From Vulcanimicrobiota bacterium (lineage in GTDB: Bacteria > Vulcanimicrobiota > Vulcanimicrobiia > Vulcanimicrobiales > Vulcanimicrobiaceae), in assembly GCA_019233415.1 (NCBI GenBank), contig JAFAMK010000433.1, positions 1-6,744 on the forward strand: 6,744 bases of DNA. Direction: 5' to 3'. Positions within the stretch are counted from its first letter, which is position 1; every line of letters starts with the position of its first letter. Under the pieces are notes generated by a model that was not told the origin of the DNA, made no database searches, and saw only the letters and a program-made list of their open reading frames with translations. Positions 1 to 6,150 of this stretch are shown here, in pieces. The translations under genes were made by a program, and so were the position numbers.

Positions 1-1330
1 GCTTGGGATCGCGCCGCAGCAGCTCTTCGAACTTGTCGGCGACTTGGGCGGTCATCCGGCCCTGCGCGTCGATGTGCGGCGGGAGGCCGTAGAGCGACGG
101 GACGGTGACGAGCTGGTGGCGCTGCGCCTGGTCGACGAGGTCGATCACGATCGCGGCGGGCTTGGGCGATTTCTCGATCAGCTCGCGCCGCTCGAGCGCG
201 CGTTCGGTCTGCGAGAGCGCATGCGCGATGTCGTCGACGGGGCGCAGCGCGCGGCCGGTGATCTGCGTGTAGAGCGTCGTCGACTTGGTCGGGCGCGCGT
301 TGAGGATCACCTGGACCGACGGAACGTCGAACCCTTCGAGGTAGAGCCCGCAGTTCACGAGCACGTCGATCCCGTCGCCGCGGAACTCGCGCACGATCCG
401 CTCGCGCTCGTCGCGCGGGGTCTCGCCCGACGCCCACTCGGCGTTGACGCCGTACTCGACGAACTCCTCGGCGACGTCGCGCGCGTGCTCGACCGAGGCG
501 GTGAAGACGAGCGCCTTCAGCCCCGGCGTGTTCTGCTTGTAGGCCATCACGATCCGCTTGTTGCGGTCGACCGTGTTGACCGCGGCGGCGAGCTGGCCGA
601 TCACGAAGTCGCCGCCGCGCGAGGCGACCTCGTCGAGGTTCGTTCCGGTCGCGACCGCGTACGACTTGACCGGGACCAGATAGCCCGCATCGATCGCCTT
701 GCGCGCGTCCATCGTGTAGACGATCTTCTCGAAGACGTCGACGAGCCGGACGCCGTCGCCGCGGTTCGGCGTCGCGGTGAAGCCGAGGATCATCGCCTCG
801 GGGCGCTGGGCTAGGACCGCGTCGACGATCGCGCGGTACGAGGGTGCCGCCGCGTGGTGGGCCTCGTCGATGACGAACAGCGAGATGCGCCGGTGGAAGC
901 GCTTGACGAATTCCTCGAGCCGTTTGTCGGCGAGGGTCTGCACGGTGGCGACGACGATGCTGCACTCGTCGGAGGCGCGGCGCTCGGCCTTCTCGACTCC
1001 GATCAGCGCCTCGGGGTTCTCGACCCGGAACTTGTCGACGAGCTGCTCGATCAGCTCGTCGCGGTGGGCGACGACGACGGTGACGTCGCCGGGCCGCAGC
1101 GAGAGCAGTTTCGGCAGCGTCGCGATGACGACCGATTTGCCGAGGCCCGTCGCGAGCGAGACGAGCTGGCTGCGCACGCCGCGCGCGCGGTGCTCGAGAA
1201 TCGCCTGCTGCGCTTCGACCTGATACGGACGAAGGTGCGGCGCCCGCGGTTTGTTCGTGCGGGCGTTGTCGTGCGCCGGGCGACGTCGCGGCCGTGTCAG
1301 AACGGCCGGCGCCGCGTCGTGAAGTTCCAA
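1..1330 (-). CDS. SF2 DEAD/DEAH-box helicase, COG1061-like (3' end outside window)
   Basis: This reads as a DNA/RNA-stimulated ATPase of helicase superfamily 2; 443 codons are present and the C-terminus runs past position 1. A basic, probably disordered N-terminus (residues 1-30) precedes a Q-like motif LRPYQVEAQQAIL (33-45). Motifs then follow in order: Walker A ATGLGKS (60-66), motif Ia VAHRDEL, motif Ib VATVQTL (127-133), motif II DEAH (155-158) and motif III FTATP (184-188). The second RecA lobe carries LVFTAS (274-279), motif V around NCGLYLEGFDVP (326-337) and motif VI YTQITGRALRP (354-364). The string NARPTKS before motif VI is typical of COG1061 helicases. All key residues are intact. 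The start is taken as TTG 1330-1328 because AAGG lies six bases upstream and no ATG or GTG precedes the Q motif. Whether it acts in repair, restriction or RNA metabolism cannot be told. It is transcribed away from the maoC-type gene. Confidence 0.9.
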   Translation of the reverse strand, partial: MELHDAAPAVLTRPRRRPAHDNARTNKPRAPHLRPYQVEAQQAILEHRARGVRSQLVSLATGLGKSVVIATLPKLLSLRPGDVTVVVAHRDELIEQLVDKFRVENPEALIGVEKAERRASDECSIVVATVQTLADKRLEEFVKRFHRRISLFVIDEAHHAAAPSYRAIVDAVLAQRPEAMILGFTATPNRGDGVRLVDVFEKIVYTMDARKAIDAGYLVPVKSYAVATGTNLDEVASRGGDFVIGQLAAAVNTVDRNKRIVMAYKQNTPGLKALVFTASVEHARDVAEEFVEYGVNAEWASGETPRDERERIVREFRGDGIDVLVNCGLYLEGFDVPSVQVILNARPTKSTTLYTQITGRALRPVDDIAHALSQTERALERRELIEKSPKPAAIVIDLVDQAQRHQLVTVPSLYGLPPHIDAQGRMTAQVADKFEELLRRDPK

Positions 1331-1336
1331 CTTACG

Positions 1337-1340
1337 CCTT
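1337..1340 (-). promoter_or_regulatory. Shine-Dalgarno AAGG of the helicase gene
   Basis: Read on the minus strand, AAGG is followed by six bases (CGTAAG) and then TTG. This is the only ribosome-binding-like signal near the N-terminus, and it decides the choice of a TTG start. Confidence 0.5.
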
Positions 1341-1353
1341 AAGTGGAGAGAAG

Positions 1354-1378
1354 CGCTCCGTCGCTCCTCGACGGGGCG
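1354..1378 (+). repeat. 10-bp stem hairpin in the divergent intergenic region
   Basis: CGCTCCGTCG (1354-1363) pairs with CGACGGGGCG (1369-1378) across the loop CTCCT. All ten pairs form in plus-strand RNA, one of them a G-U wobble; in minus-strand RNA that pair becomes an A-C mismatch. It lies 24 bases upstream of the helicase start. It could be a DNA operator dyad or an RNA element. No function is shown. Confidence 0.4.
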
Positions 1379-1551
1379 AGAGGCCGGTTCGAGGCACTCG
1401 CGTGCCGTCAAAGAGCCGGGTTATCGGGGCGTCACATTCAGAGAACCGACCGCGGACTCCTCGGTTGCGACCCGACGATTTTCGTATCGGCGCGGCCGGC
1501 CGCAAAGCTGAGGTCCCGAAACACCGGCGTTCGCCGGCCGTAGTTACGGGC

Positions 1552-1668
1552 ATGAAGACGACGACACAGCGACCCGACCCGATGCGCCCCGTGCGCACGC
1601 TGGCGCGACCCATCGGCGCCGACACCAAGCCGTTCGCCGGCTGGGGACCGCGCGTCCCGGGCATCTGA
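1552..1668 (+). CDS. Possible 38-residue small ORF upstream of the MaoC gene
   Basis: An ATG opens a 38-codon frame ending in TGA. It encodes a basic peptide beginning MKTTTQRPDP and ending in FAGWGPRVPGI. It has only a weak upstream purine stretch (ACGGGC) and resembles no family I recognise. It could be a leader peptide for the gene that starts 61 bases later, or a chance frame in GC-rich DNA. I favour chance but cannot exclude a real small protein. Confidence 0.15.
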   Translation: MKTTTQRPDPMRPVRTLARPIGADTKPFAGWGPRVPGI

Positions 1669-1729
1669 TCCGACGACCCGCCTCCGAGCCGTCGAAGGAC
1701 GGCCGGCGGGGGCTGCGAACGCGCCGCAC

Positions 1730-2215
1730 GTGATCAAAGAGGGCTGGCGCGGCCGCTACTACGAGGACTTCGAGGTCGGCGACGTCTACCGCCACCGCCT
1801 CGGGCGCACCGTGACGGAAACCGACAACACGCTCTTCACGATGCTGACCCTCAACACGAACCCGATCCACTTCGACGAGAACCTGGCGCGCGCGACGCCG
1901 TATGGCAAGATCGTCGTCAACTCGTGCTTCACGCTCTCGCTCGCCGTCGGCCTTTCCGTCTCGGACCTGAGCGAACACGTCATGGCGAACCTCGGCTGGA
2001 ACGACATTCGCCTCCCGCACCCGGTCTTCGTCGGCGACACGATCTACGCGTCGAGCGAAATCCTCGCCAAGCGCGAATCCACGTCCCGCCCCGACGTCGG
2101 CATCGTCACCGCCCGCACGACCGCCGTCAACCAGCGCGACGAAACCGTCATCGCCTACGAACGCACGTTCATGGTCTACAAGAACGGCCACGACCCGCGC
2201 GACACGATTCGGTGA
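1730..2215 (+). CDS. MaoC-like (R)-hydratase, mesaconyl-CoA hydratase type
   Basis: A 161-residue single hot-dog protein of the MaoC dehydratase family, expected to hydrate or dehydrate an enoyl-CoA or mesaconyl-CoA-like thioester in the cytoplasm. The N-terminal pattern GRYYEDFEVGD (8-18), GRTVTETDN (25-33) and the hydratase motif NTNPIHFD (42-49) place it. The VVNSCFTLSLAVG segment replaces the usual IVHG motif, which matches my memory of the Rv2499c-like subfamily found beside CitE-type lyases. In the canonical motif D-x-N-P-x-H the Asp is Asn42 here, while His47 is kept. The GTG start is chosen because the family signature begins a few residues in and no start codon precedes it closely; no clear Shine-Dalgarno is seen. 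Its stop overlaps the kinase start (GTGA), so the two are probably co-translated. The substrate is inferred, not shown. Confidence 0.85.
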   Translation: MIKEGWRGRYYEDFEVGDVYRHRLGRTVTETDNTLFTMLTLNTNPIHFDENLARATPYGKIVVNSCFTLSLAVGLSVSDLSEHVMANLGWNDIRLPHPVFVGDTIYASSEILAKRESTSRPDVGIVTARTTAVNQRDETVIAYERTFMVYKNGHDPRDTIR

Positions 2216-3291
2216 ACCGCCGTCTCCCGCTCGTCGTCCGGCTGCTCCCGGTCTTCGCACTGGTCGGGCTGGCGTCGTTTCTGTACCGCTACCTCGACGA
2301 CCTGACGCGGCACCTGAGCGGGACGTTGCCGATGCGGCTGCTGGAGCAGTCGACGGGTATTTTCAGCGCGCTCGTCGTCGTGCCGATCGCGCTCGGCGTC
2401 GCGCGGCGCGTGCCGTGGACGCGTGCGGGCTGGCCGCGCGCGCTCCTCGCGCAGCTTGCCGGGGCCGTTCTCTACACGGTGATCCACACGACGCTGATGG
2501 CGCTCAGCCGCGCGGTGCTCGCACCGTTGTTCGGTCTGGGGCCGTACGACTACGGCGACATGCTGTGGCGCTATCCGATGGAAGCGTCGAACGACGTCGT
2601 CGACTACGCCGTCGTCGCCGCGCTGGTGTACTTCTTCGGCCGTGAGGAGCGCGCGCGCAAGGCCGAACTCGCCGCCGCCGAGCTGCGCGCGCAGCTCGCG
2701 CAGGCGACGCTGGAGAACCTGCGGCTGCAGCTCAACCCGCACTTCCTCTTCAACGCGCTCAACGCGATCTCGTCGGTGATGTACGAGGACGTGCGGCGCG
2801 CCGACACGATGCTCGCGCGGCTGAGCGAGTTTCTGCGCACGGTGTTGGCGAGCGACGCGCAGCAGGTCCCGCTCGGCGACGAGCTCGACGTCGAGCGGAT
2901 GTACGTCGACGTGATGACCGCGCGGCTCGAACAGGCGCTGCGCTTCGAGGTGCGCGTCGACCCCGCCGTCCGCGACGCGGTCGTTCCGTTCCTCGTCCTC
3001 CAGCCTTTGCTCGAGAACGCGATCCGGCACGGGATGGCCGGCGAGCGCGAGACGATCGCGATCACCGTCGAGGTCGCACGCGAGCGGGAGACGACCGTCA
3101 TCTCGGTCGCTGACGACGGCGTCGGGCTGCGCGGCAGCACACGGCGCGGCCTCGGAATCGCGAACGTCGAGTCGCGGCTGCGCGGGCTGTTCGACGGCGC
3201 GGCGTCGTTCACGCTCGCCGACGCACCTGAAGGCGGCGCGCGGGCCACGCTGCGCTTTCCGTTCGCGGCGGCGCGGGGCCCCTCGCACTAG
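2212..3291 (+). CDS. LytS/AlgZ-type membrane sensor histidine kinase
   Basis: A 359-residue sensor kinase. About four hydrophobic segments (roughly 5-25, 47-63, 77-105 and 128-143) form an N-terminal membrane sensor with no periplasmic domain of any size. An alanine- and leucine-rich helical linker (144-170), probably a coiled coil, follows. The His_kinase (PF06580) box is QLNPHFLFNALN with phospho-acceptor His177. The HATPase domain has the N box LLENAIRHG (Asn269), the G1 box DDGVG (301-305) and the G2 box GLGIAN (313-318), so it looks catalytically complete. The frame is open far upstream of 2212, but that part overlaps the MaoC gene in another frame. The GTG at 2212 inside the MaoC stop gives a sensible membrane start. 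The next gene begins on the last base of its stop codon, which makes this a standard kinase-regulator pair. The stimulus is unknown. Confidence 0.93.
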   Translation: MNRRLPLVVRLLPVFALVGLASFLYRYLDDLTRHLSGTLPMRLLEQSTGIFSALVVVPIALGVARRVPWTRAGWPRALLAQLAGAVLYTVIHTTLMALSRAVLAPLFGLGPYDYGDMLWRYPMEASNDVVDYAVVAALVYFFGREERARKAELAAAELRAQLAQATLENLRLQLNPHFLFNALNAISSVMYEDVRRADTMLARLSEFLRTVLASDAQQVPLGDELDVERMYVDVMTARLEQALRFEVRVDPAVRDAVVPFLVLQPLLENAIRHGMAGERETIAITVEVARERETTVISVADDGVGLRGSTRRGLGIANVESRLRGLFDGAASFTLADAPEGGARATLRFPFAAARGPSH

Positions 3292-4043
3292 TGCGCGTCG
3301 TCCTGGCCGACGACGAGGCCCCGGCCCGGCGCAAGCTCGCGCGCTTCCTGCGCGAGTCGGACGGCGTCGAGCTGGTCGGCGAGGCGCGCACGGGGACCGA
3401 AGCGCTCGCGCTGATCGCGGCACAGCGGCCCGACCTCGTCTTCCTCGACGTCCAGATGCCGGACCTGGACGGCGTCCGCGTCGCCGAAGCGCTCGCCGAG
3501 CGCGCGGACGCGCCGCGGATCGTCTTCGTCACGGCCTTCGACCACCACGCCGTGCGCGCGTTCGAGCTGGACGCGCTGGACTATCTGCTCAAGCCGTTCG
3601 ACCGGGAACGCTTCGAGCGCACGCTGGCGCGCGCGCGCGACGCGCTCGCGAGCGCGCCCGGCGAGACCGCGGAGCAGATCGCCGAACTGATCGCGCGGCT
3701 GCGCGGCGAGACGGCCTACGCGCGCCGCCTGCTGATCCCCGACGGCGACCGTTCGTTCTACGTCGCGGTCCGCGAGGTCGTGCGGCTCGAAGCGGACGGC
3801 AACGACGTCGTCGTCCACGCGCGCGACGGCGCCTTCGCGCTGCGCGCGACGCTGGAGTCGCTCGAAGGCCGGCTGGATCCGGCACAGTTCGCGCGCGTCC
3901 ACCGCTCGCACGTCGTCAACATCGACCAGATCGCGGAGGTTCGGCCCTGGTTCCACGGCGACCAGAAGCTCGTGCTGCGCGACGGCACCGAGATCGCGTG
4001 GAGCCGTCGCTACGCGGCGAAGCGTCCCGACCTGCTGCGCTGA
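3291..4043 (+). CDS. LytTR-family response regulator (AlgR/LytR type)
   Basis: A 250-residue cytoplasmic DNA-binding regulator and presumed partner of the kinase just upstream. The receiver domain (1-120) has the acidic pocket D7-D8, phospho-acceptor Asp53 in FLDVQMPDLDG, the conserved Thr81 (VTAFD) and Lys101 in YLLKPF. A linker leads to a LytTR DNA-binding domain (about 143-245), recognised by FYVAVREVVRLEADGNDV (156-173) and by FARVHRSHVVNI (200-211), the family hallmark. The GTG start shares its first base with the TAG stop of the kinase, indicating translational coupling. LytTR proteins bind pairs of short direct repeats; I see no convincing pair upstream of either transcript here. Targets are unknown. 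The downstream glycosyltransferase and the operon itself are the obvious candidates. Confidence 0.93.
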   Translation: MRVVLADDEAPARRKLARFLRESDGVELVGEARTGTEALALIAAQRPDLVFLDVQMPDLDGVRVAEALAERADAPRIVFVTAFDHHAVRAFELDALDYLLKPFDRERFERTLARARDALASAPGETAEQIAELIARLRGETAYARRLLIPDGDRSFYVAVREVVRLEADGNDVVVHARDGAFALRATLESLEGRLDPAQFARVHRSHVVNIDQIAEVRPWFHGDQKLVLRDGTEIAWSRRYAAKRPDLLR

Positions 4044-4074
4044 CCCGCTCGTCCCGCGCTGCGTCCCGCTCGCC

Positions 4075-4097
4075 CCGCCGCCGTTGCCGGGCGGCGG
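4075..4097 (+). terminator. GC-rich hairpin between regulator and glycosyltransferase genes
   Basis: CCGCCGCC (4075-4082) pairs perfectly with GGCGGCGG (4090-4097) around a seven-base loop. It begins 31 bases after the regulator stop and ends 22 bases before the glycosyltransferase ATG. No T tract follows, so it is not a classic intrinsic terminator. It could attenuate read-through or mark the end of the MaoC-kinase-regulator transcript. Confidence 0.3.
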
Positions 4098-4119
4098 CCG
4101 GCCGCGCTACACATCGTCC

Positions 4120-5652
4120 ATGTTCACGCTGATCTCGCGCGAGCGCGCCGCGCATGCGATTCCGTGGATCGCCGCCGCGGCGGTGTTCCTAGCCCATCTC
4201 GCCGCGAACCCGCACTACGGTTTCTTCCGGGACGAGCTGTACTTCATCGTCTGCGGCTTCCATCCGGCGTGGGGGTACGTCGATCAGCCGCCGCTCGTCC
4301 CGCTGTTCGCCGCGGCGACGCAGCTCGGCGGGCATTCGCTGCCGCTGCTGCGCGCGGTCCCGGCGCTGCTCGCGGGCGCGAGCGTCTTCGTGGCGTGCCT
4401 GCTGGCGGCGGAACTCGGCGGCGGCGCGTTCGCGCGCGTCCTCACCGCGCTCGTCGTCGGGCTGACCCCGGTGCTGGAGAGCTTCGGCGGCAAGGTCGGG
4501 ACCGACGAGGCGAACCCGCTGCTGTGGACGCTGGCGGCGTATGCCGTGCTGCGCATCGTGAAGGGCGGCGATCCTCGGTTGTGGCTTCTCGCCGGCGGCG
4601 CGCTCGGGCTCGCGTTCGAGACAAAGTACAGCGTCGTGCTCTTCGGCGTCGCGCTGCTGGGCGGGCTTGTGCTCGTCCCGCAGCGGCGCGTCGTGGCGTC
4701 GCCGTGGTTCGCGGCCGGCGCGGCGCTGTGTGCGGCGCTCGCACTGCCCAACGCGCTGTGGCAGGTGCACGAAGGGCTGCCGATGCTCGAGCTGCTGCGC
4801 AACGGGCAGAACGGGAAGAACGTCGTCGTCGGACCGCTCGCGTACCTCGCGCAGGAGGTGCTGATCACCGACCCGCTCCTCGCACCGGTCTGGATCATCG
4901 GCCTGGTCCAGCTCGTCCGCACGCCGGCGGCGCGTTTCCTCGCGCTCGCGTATGTACTGCTGATCGCCGAGATGATCGTGCTGCACGGCAAGCACTACTA
5001 TCCCGCGGCGATCTACCCGATCCCGATCGCCGCCGGCTGCGTCGCGCTCGAAGCCTGGACGGTGCGGGTGCGGTTCGTGCGGCCCGTTCTCGCGGTCGCC
5101 GCGGCGCTCGCGGGCCTGACCTTCACGCCGATGGCGCTGCCGGTGCTCCCAGAACCGGCGTACCTCGGCTACGAGGCGCGGCTCTTCGCGGTCATGCACG
5201 TGCGGCGCAGCGTTCTTGCGACGGAGCACGGGCGCGAGAGCGCGGTGCTCCCGGGCGACTGGGCCGACATGCACGGCTGGCCCGAGCTCGCCGCGACGGT
5301 CGAACGCGTCGTCGCGACGCTTCCGCCGGCCGACCGGGAACGCGCGCTGATCGTCACGAGCAACTACGGCGAAGCGAGCGCGATCGAGTTTTTCGGACAC
5401 GACCTCCCGCCGGTCGCAAGCGGCCACAACGAGTACTGGCTGTGGGGCCCGCACGGCCGCACCGGCGACGTCGTGATCGACGTGCACGGCGACTGCGGCG
5501 CCGACGATCACCTCTTCGCGCACGCCGAACGCGCCGCGACGTTCACCTCGCAATACGGAATCAGCTACGAGCAGAACGTGCCGATCATGGTCTGCCGCGG
5601 AATCCGTCGTCCGATCGCACCACTCTGGAAAACCATCCGCCGCTATAGCTGA
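4120..5652 (+). CDS. GT39/PMT-type membrane glycosyltransferase
   Basis: A 510-residue polytopic membrane protein of the GT39/PMT_2 (ArnT-like, GT-C fold) group. Such enzymes transfer sugars from polyprenyl-phosphate donors to proteins or envelope lipids on the outer face of the membrane. The N-terminal helix (about 15-29) leads into the first extracytoplasmic loop with FFRDELYF; Asp38/Glu39 match the family's catalytic acidic pair. GYVDQPPL (52-59) is a further hallmark. About ten more hydrophobic segments follow up to about residue 350. A soluble C-terminal portion then includes SNYGEASAIEFFG and SGHNEYWLWGP, patterns common in bacterial GT39 proteins. ATG 4120 is preferred over an upstream in-frame TTG (4084), which lies inside a hairpin and adds a poor sequence. 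No Shine-Dalgarno is seen, so translation may be leaderless. Donor and acceptor are unknown. It follows the two-component system and may be under its control. Confidence 0.9.
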   Translation: MFTLISRERAAHAIPWIAAAAVFLAHLAANPHYGFFRDELYFIVCGFHPAWGYVDQPPLVPLFAAATQLGGHSLPLLRAVPALLAGASVFVACLLAAELGGGAFARVLTALVVGLTPVLESFGGKVGTDEANPLLWTLAAYAVLRIVKGGDPRLWLLAGGALGLAFETKYSVVLFGVALLGGLVLVPQRRVVASPWFAAGAALCAALALPNALWQVHEGLPMLELLRNGQNGKNVVVGPLAYLAQEVLITDPLLAPVWIIGLVQLVRTPAARFLALAYVLLIAEMIVLHGKHYYPAAIYPIPIAAGCVALEAWTVRVRFVRPVLAVAAALAGLTFTPMALPVLPEPAYLGYEARLFAVMHVRRSVLATEHGRESAVLPGDWADMHGWPELAATVERVVATLPPADRERALIVTSNYGEASAIEFFGHDLPPVASGHNEYWLWGPHGRTGDVVIDVHGDCGADDHLFAHAERAATFTSQYGISYEQNVPIMVCRGIRRPIAPLWKTIRRYS

Positions 5653-5658
5653 GCCCGG
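5649..5658 (+). repeat. Direct repeat copy 1 (CTGAGCCCGG) at the glycosyltransferase stop codon
   Basis: The sequence CTGAGCCCGG includes the TGA stop of the glycosyltransferase (5650-5652). An identical 10-mer lies at 6141-6150, and the five bases upstream are similar too (TATAG against GATAT). The two copies bracket the lower-GC toxin gene. This copy has no complementary arm nearby and so does not form a hairpin. Confidence 0.45.
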
Positions 5659-5706
5659 CAACATCGCGAAAATCGTGCGGAAATTCCAGTATGGCAACGA
5701 TGTGGC

Positions 5707-6111
5707 GTGGCGATTGCAATCTATCCCGAGCCGGGAATGGTTTTCCTCTGCGATTACACCGGGTACGTCAGGCCCGAGATCATCAAAGCGCGTCCGGTCG
5801 TCGTCGTCTCGCCGAGACGGCACAGGATGGTACTCGCCGATGTTACGACGCTCGTCGTTCCGCTGAGTAAATTGCCACCGCAGGTCGCACAGCCGTGGCA
5901 CATCGCGATCCCTCCAGGGAAATACGCTGCTATCGACGCGTGCTGGGCAAAGGGAGATCTTGTTTCCCATGTGGCTCTAGCTAGGCTGAGCTTCCTACGC
6001 CATCGCAGACGCCTCGTCGTGCCGGTCCTCGATCGACGTGATCTGCAGTCGGTGCGCAATGCGGTCGCCAACGCTCTGGGGCTCTTGACATCTGCACGAA
6101 GGGTCGGGTAG
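5707..6111 (+). CDS. Solitary MazF/PemK-like toxin (YifN-type)
   Basis: A 134-residue protein of the PemK/MazF fold, expected to be a sequence-specific mRNA endoribonuclease in the cytoplasm. Family features are PEPGMVFLCDY (7-17), the RPVVVVSP strand (29-36, with the likely catalytic Arg29), VTTLVVPLS (46-54) and the late AKGDLVSHVALARL segment (81-94). The last is characteristic of the phage-associated YifN-like branch. The GTG start is chosen because MAIAIYPEPG matches the usual family N-terminus; nearby ATGs at 5691 and 5700 are out of frame. Only 54 bases separate it from the glycosyltransferase stop, so there is no room for a conventional upstream antitoxin, and none is seen downstream. 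The gene is much less GC-rich than its neighbours (33 of 60 bases at 5941-6000, against 49 of 60 at 4321-4380) and uses codons rare nearby, such as AAA, CTA and AGG, which suggests acquisition. Activity is not proven. Confidence 0.82.
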   Translation: MAIAIYPEPGMVFLCDYTGYVRPEIIKARPVVVVSPRRHRMVLADVTTLVVPLSKLPPQVAQPWHIAIPPGKYAAIDACWAKGDLVSHVALARLSFLRHRRRLVVPVLDRRDLQSVRNAVANALGLLTSARRVG

Positions 6112-6114
6112 AAT
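6085..6114 (+). promoter_or_regulatory. Strong sigma-70-like promoter at the toxin gene's 3' end
   Basis: A perfect -35 TTGACA (6085-6090), an 18-base spacer and TAGAAT (6109-6114, five of six bases of the -10 consensus) lie on the plus strand. The -10 box begins with the TAG stop codon of the toxin gene. Such a match is unusual in DNA this GC-rich. The predicted start of transcription is near 6121, and the only thing downstream on this strand is the terminator. Confidence 0.55.
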
Positions 6115-6140
6115 TCGCTTCGTCACCCGTAATGGGATAT

Positions 6141-6150
6141 CTGAGCCCGG
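6141..6150 (+). repeat. Direct repeat copy 2 (CTGAGCCCGG), in the terminator's left arm
   Basis: Identical to 5649-5658. Here the GAGCCCGG portion pairs with CCGGGCTC to form the terminator stem. The distance between the copies is 492 bases and covers the entire toxin gene and the promoter at its 3' end. Confidence 0.45.

Larger units (their letters stand above)
1331..1729. other. Divergent intergenic region with several inverted repeats
   Basis: This stretch separates the minus-strand helicase from the plus-strand MaoC gene, so promoters of both should lie here. I could not find a convincing -35/-10 pair on either strand. It holds four dyads: a 10-bp hairpin at 1354-1378, GGCAC-TCGC-GTGCC at 1393-1406, AACCGA/TCGGTT with an 11-base loop at 1444-1466, and CCGGCG-TT-CGCCGG at 1524-1537. 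There is also the palindrome GCGGCCGGCCGC at 1492-1503. None is followed by a T run, so they are not intrinsic terminators. Open frames crossing it on both strands have arginine- and proline-rich products with no recognisable domain. No tRNA fold was found. Confidence 0.5.

Noticed and set aside
44..1342. Long plus-strand frames (44-814, 777-1223, 854-1342) over the left part of the window.
   Set aside because: They lie opposite the helicase reading frame, which has all SF2 motifs in order. Their products have biased composition and no domain.
1384..1410. GGTTCGAGGC, examined as a tRNA T-arm.
   Set aside because: The T-loop lacks the expected pyrimidine at its end, the flanks do not form a 5-bp stem, and no acceptor or anticodon arm can be placed.
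1406..1411. Minus-strand TTGACG as a -35 box for the helicase gene.
   Set aside because: No -10-like hexamer occurs at 16-19 bases spacing; the sequence there is GC-only or nearly so.
1294..1668. A 124-codon plus-strand frame (and opposing minus-strand frames) through the intergenic region.
   Set aside because: The Arg/Pro-rich sequence has no motif, overlaps the helicase 5' end, and crosses the inverted repeats.
2176..3423. A 415-codon minus-strand frame opposite the histidine kinase.
   Set aside because: Low-complexity Arg/Glu/His-rich composition and no recognisable motif; the plus strand encodes an intact kinase.
5675..5866. A 63-codon frame overlapping the toxin start, considered as an antitoxin.
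   Set aside because: Most of it overlaps the toxin in another frame and it gives a Ser/Arg-rich product with no antitoxin-like fold. The codon pattern supports the toxin frame.
4189..5970. A 593-codon open frame on the minus strand opposite the glycosyltransferase and toxin genes.
   Set aside because: The product is a charged, Arg/Asp/Glu-rich string without hydrophobic core or domains. It is the frame expected opposite GC-rich coding DNA, and the plus-strand frames carry clear family motifs.
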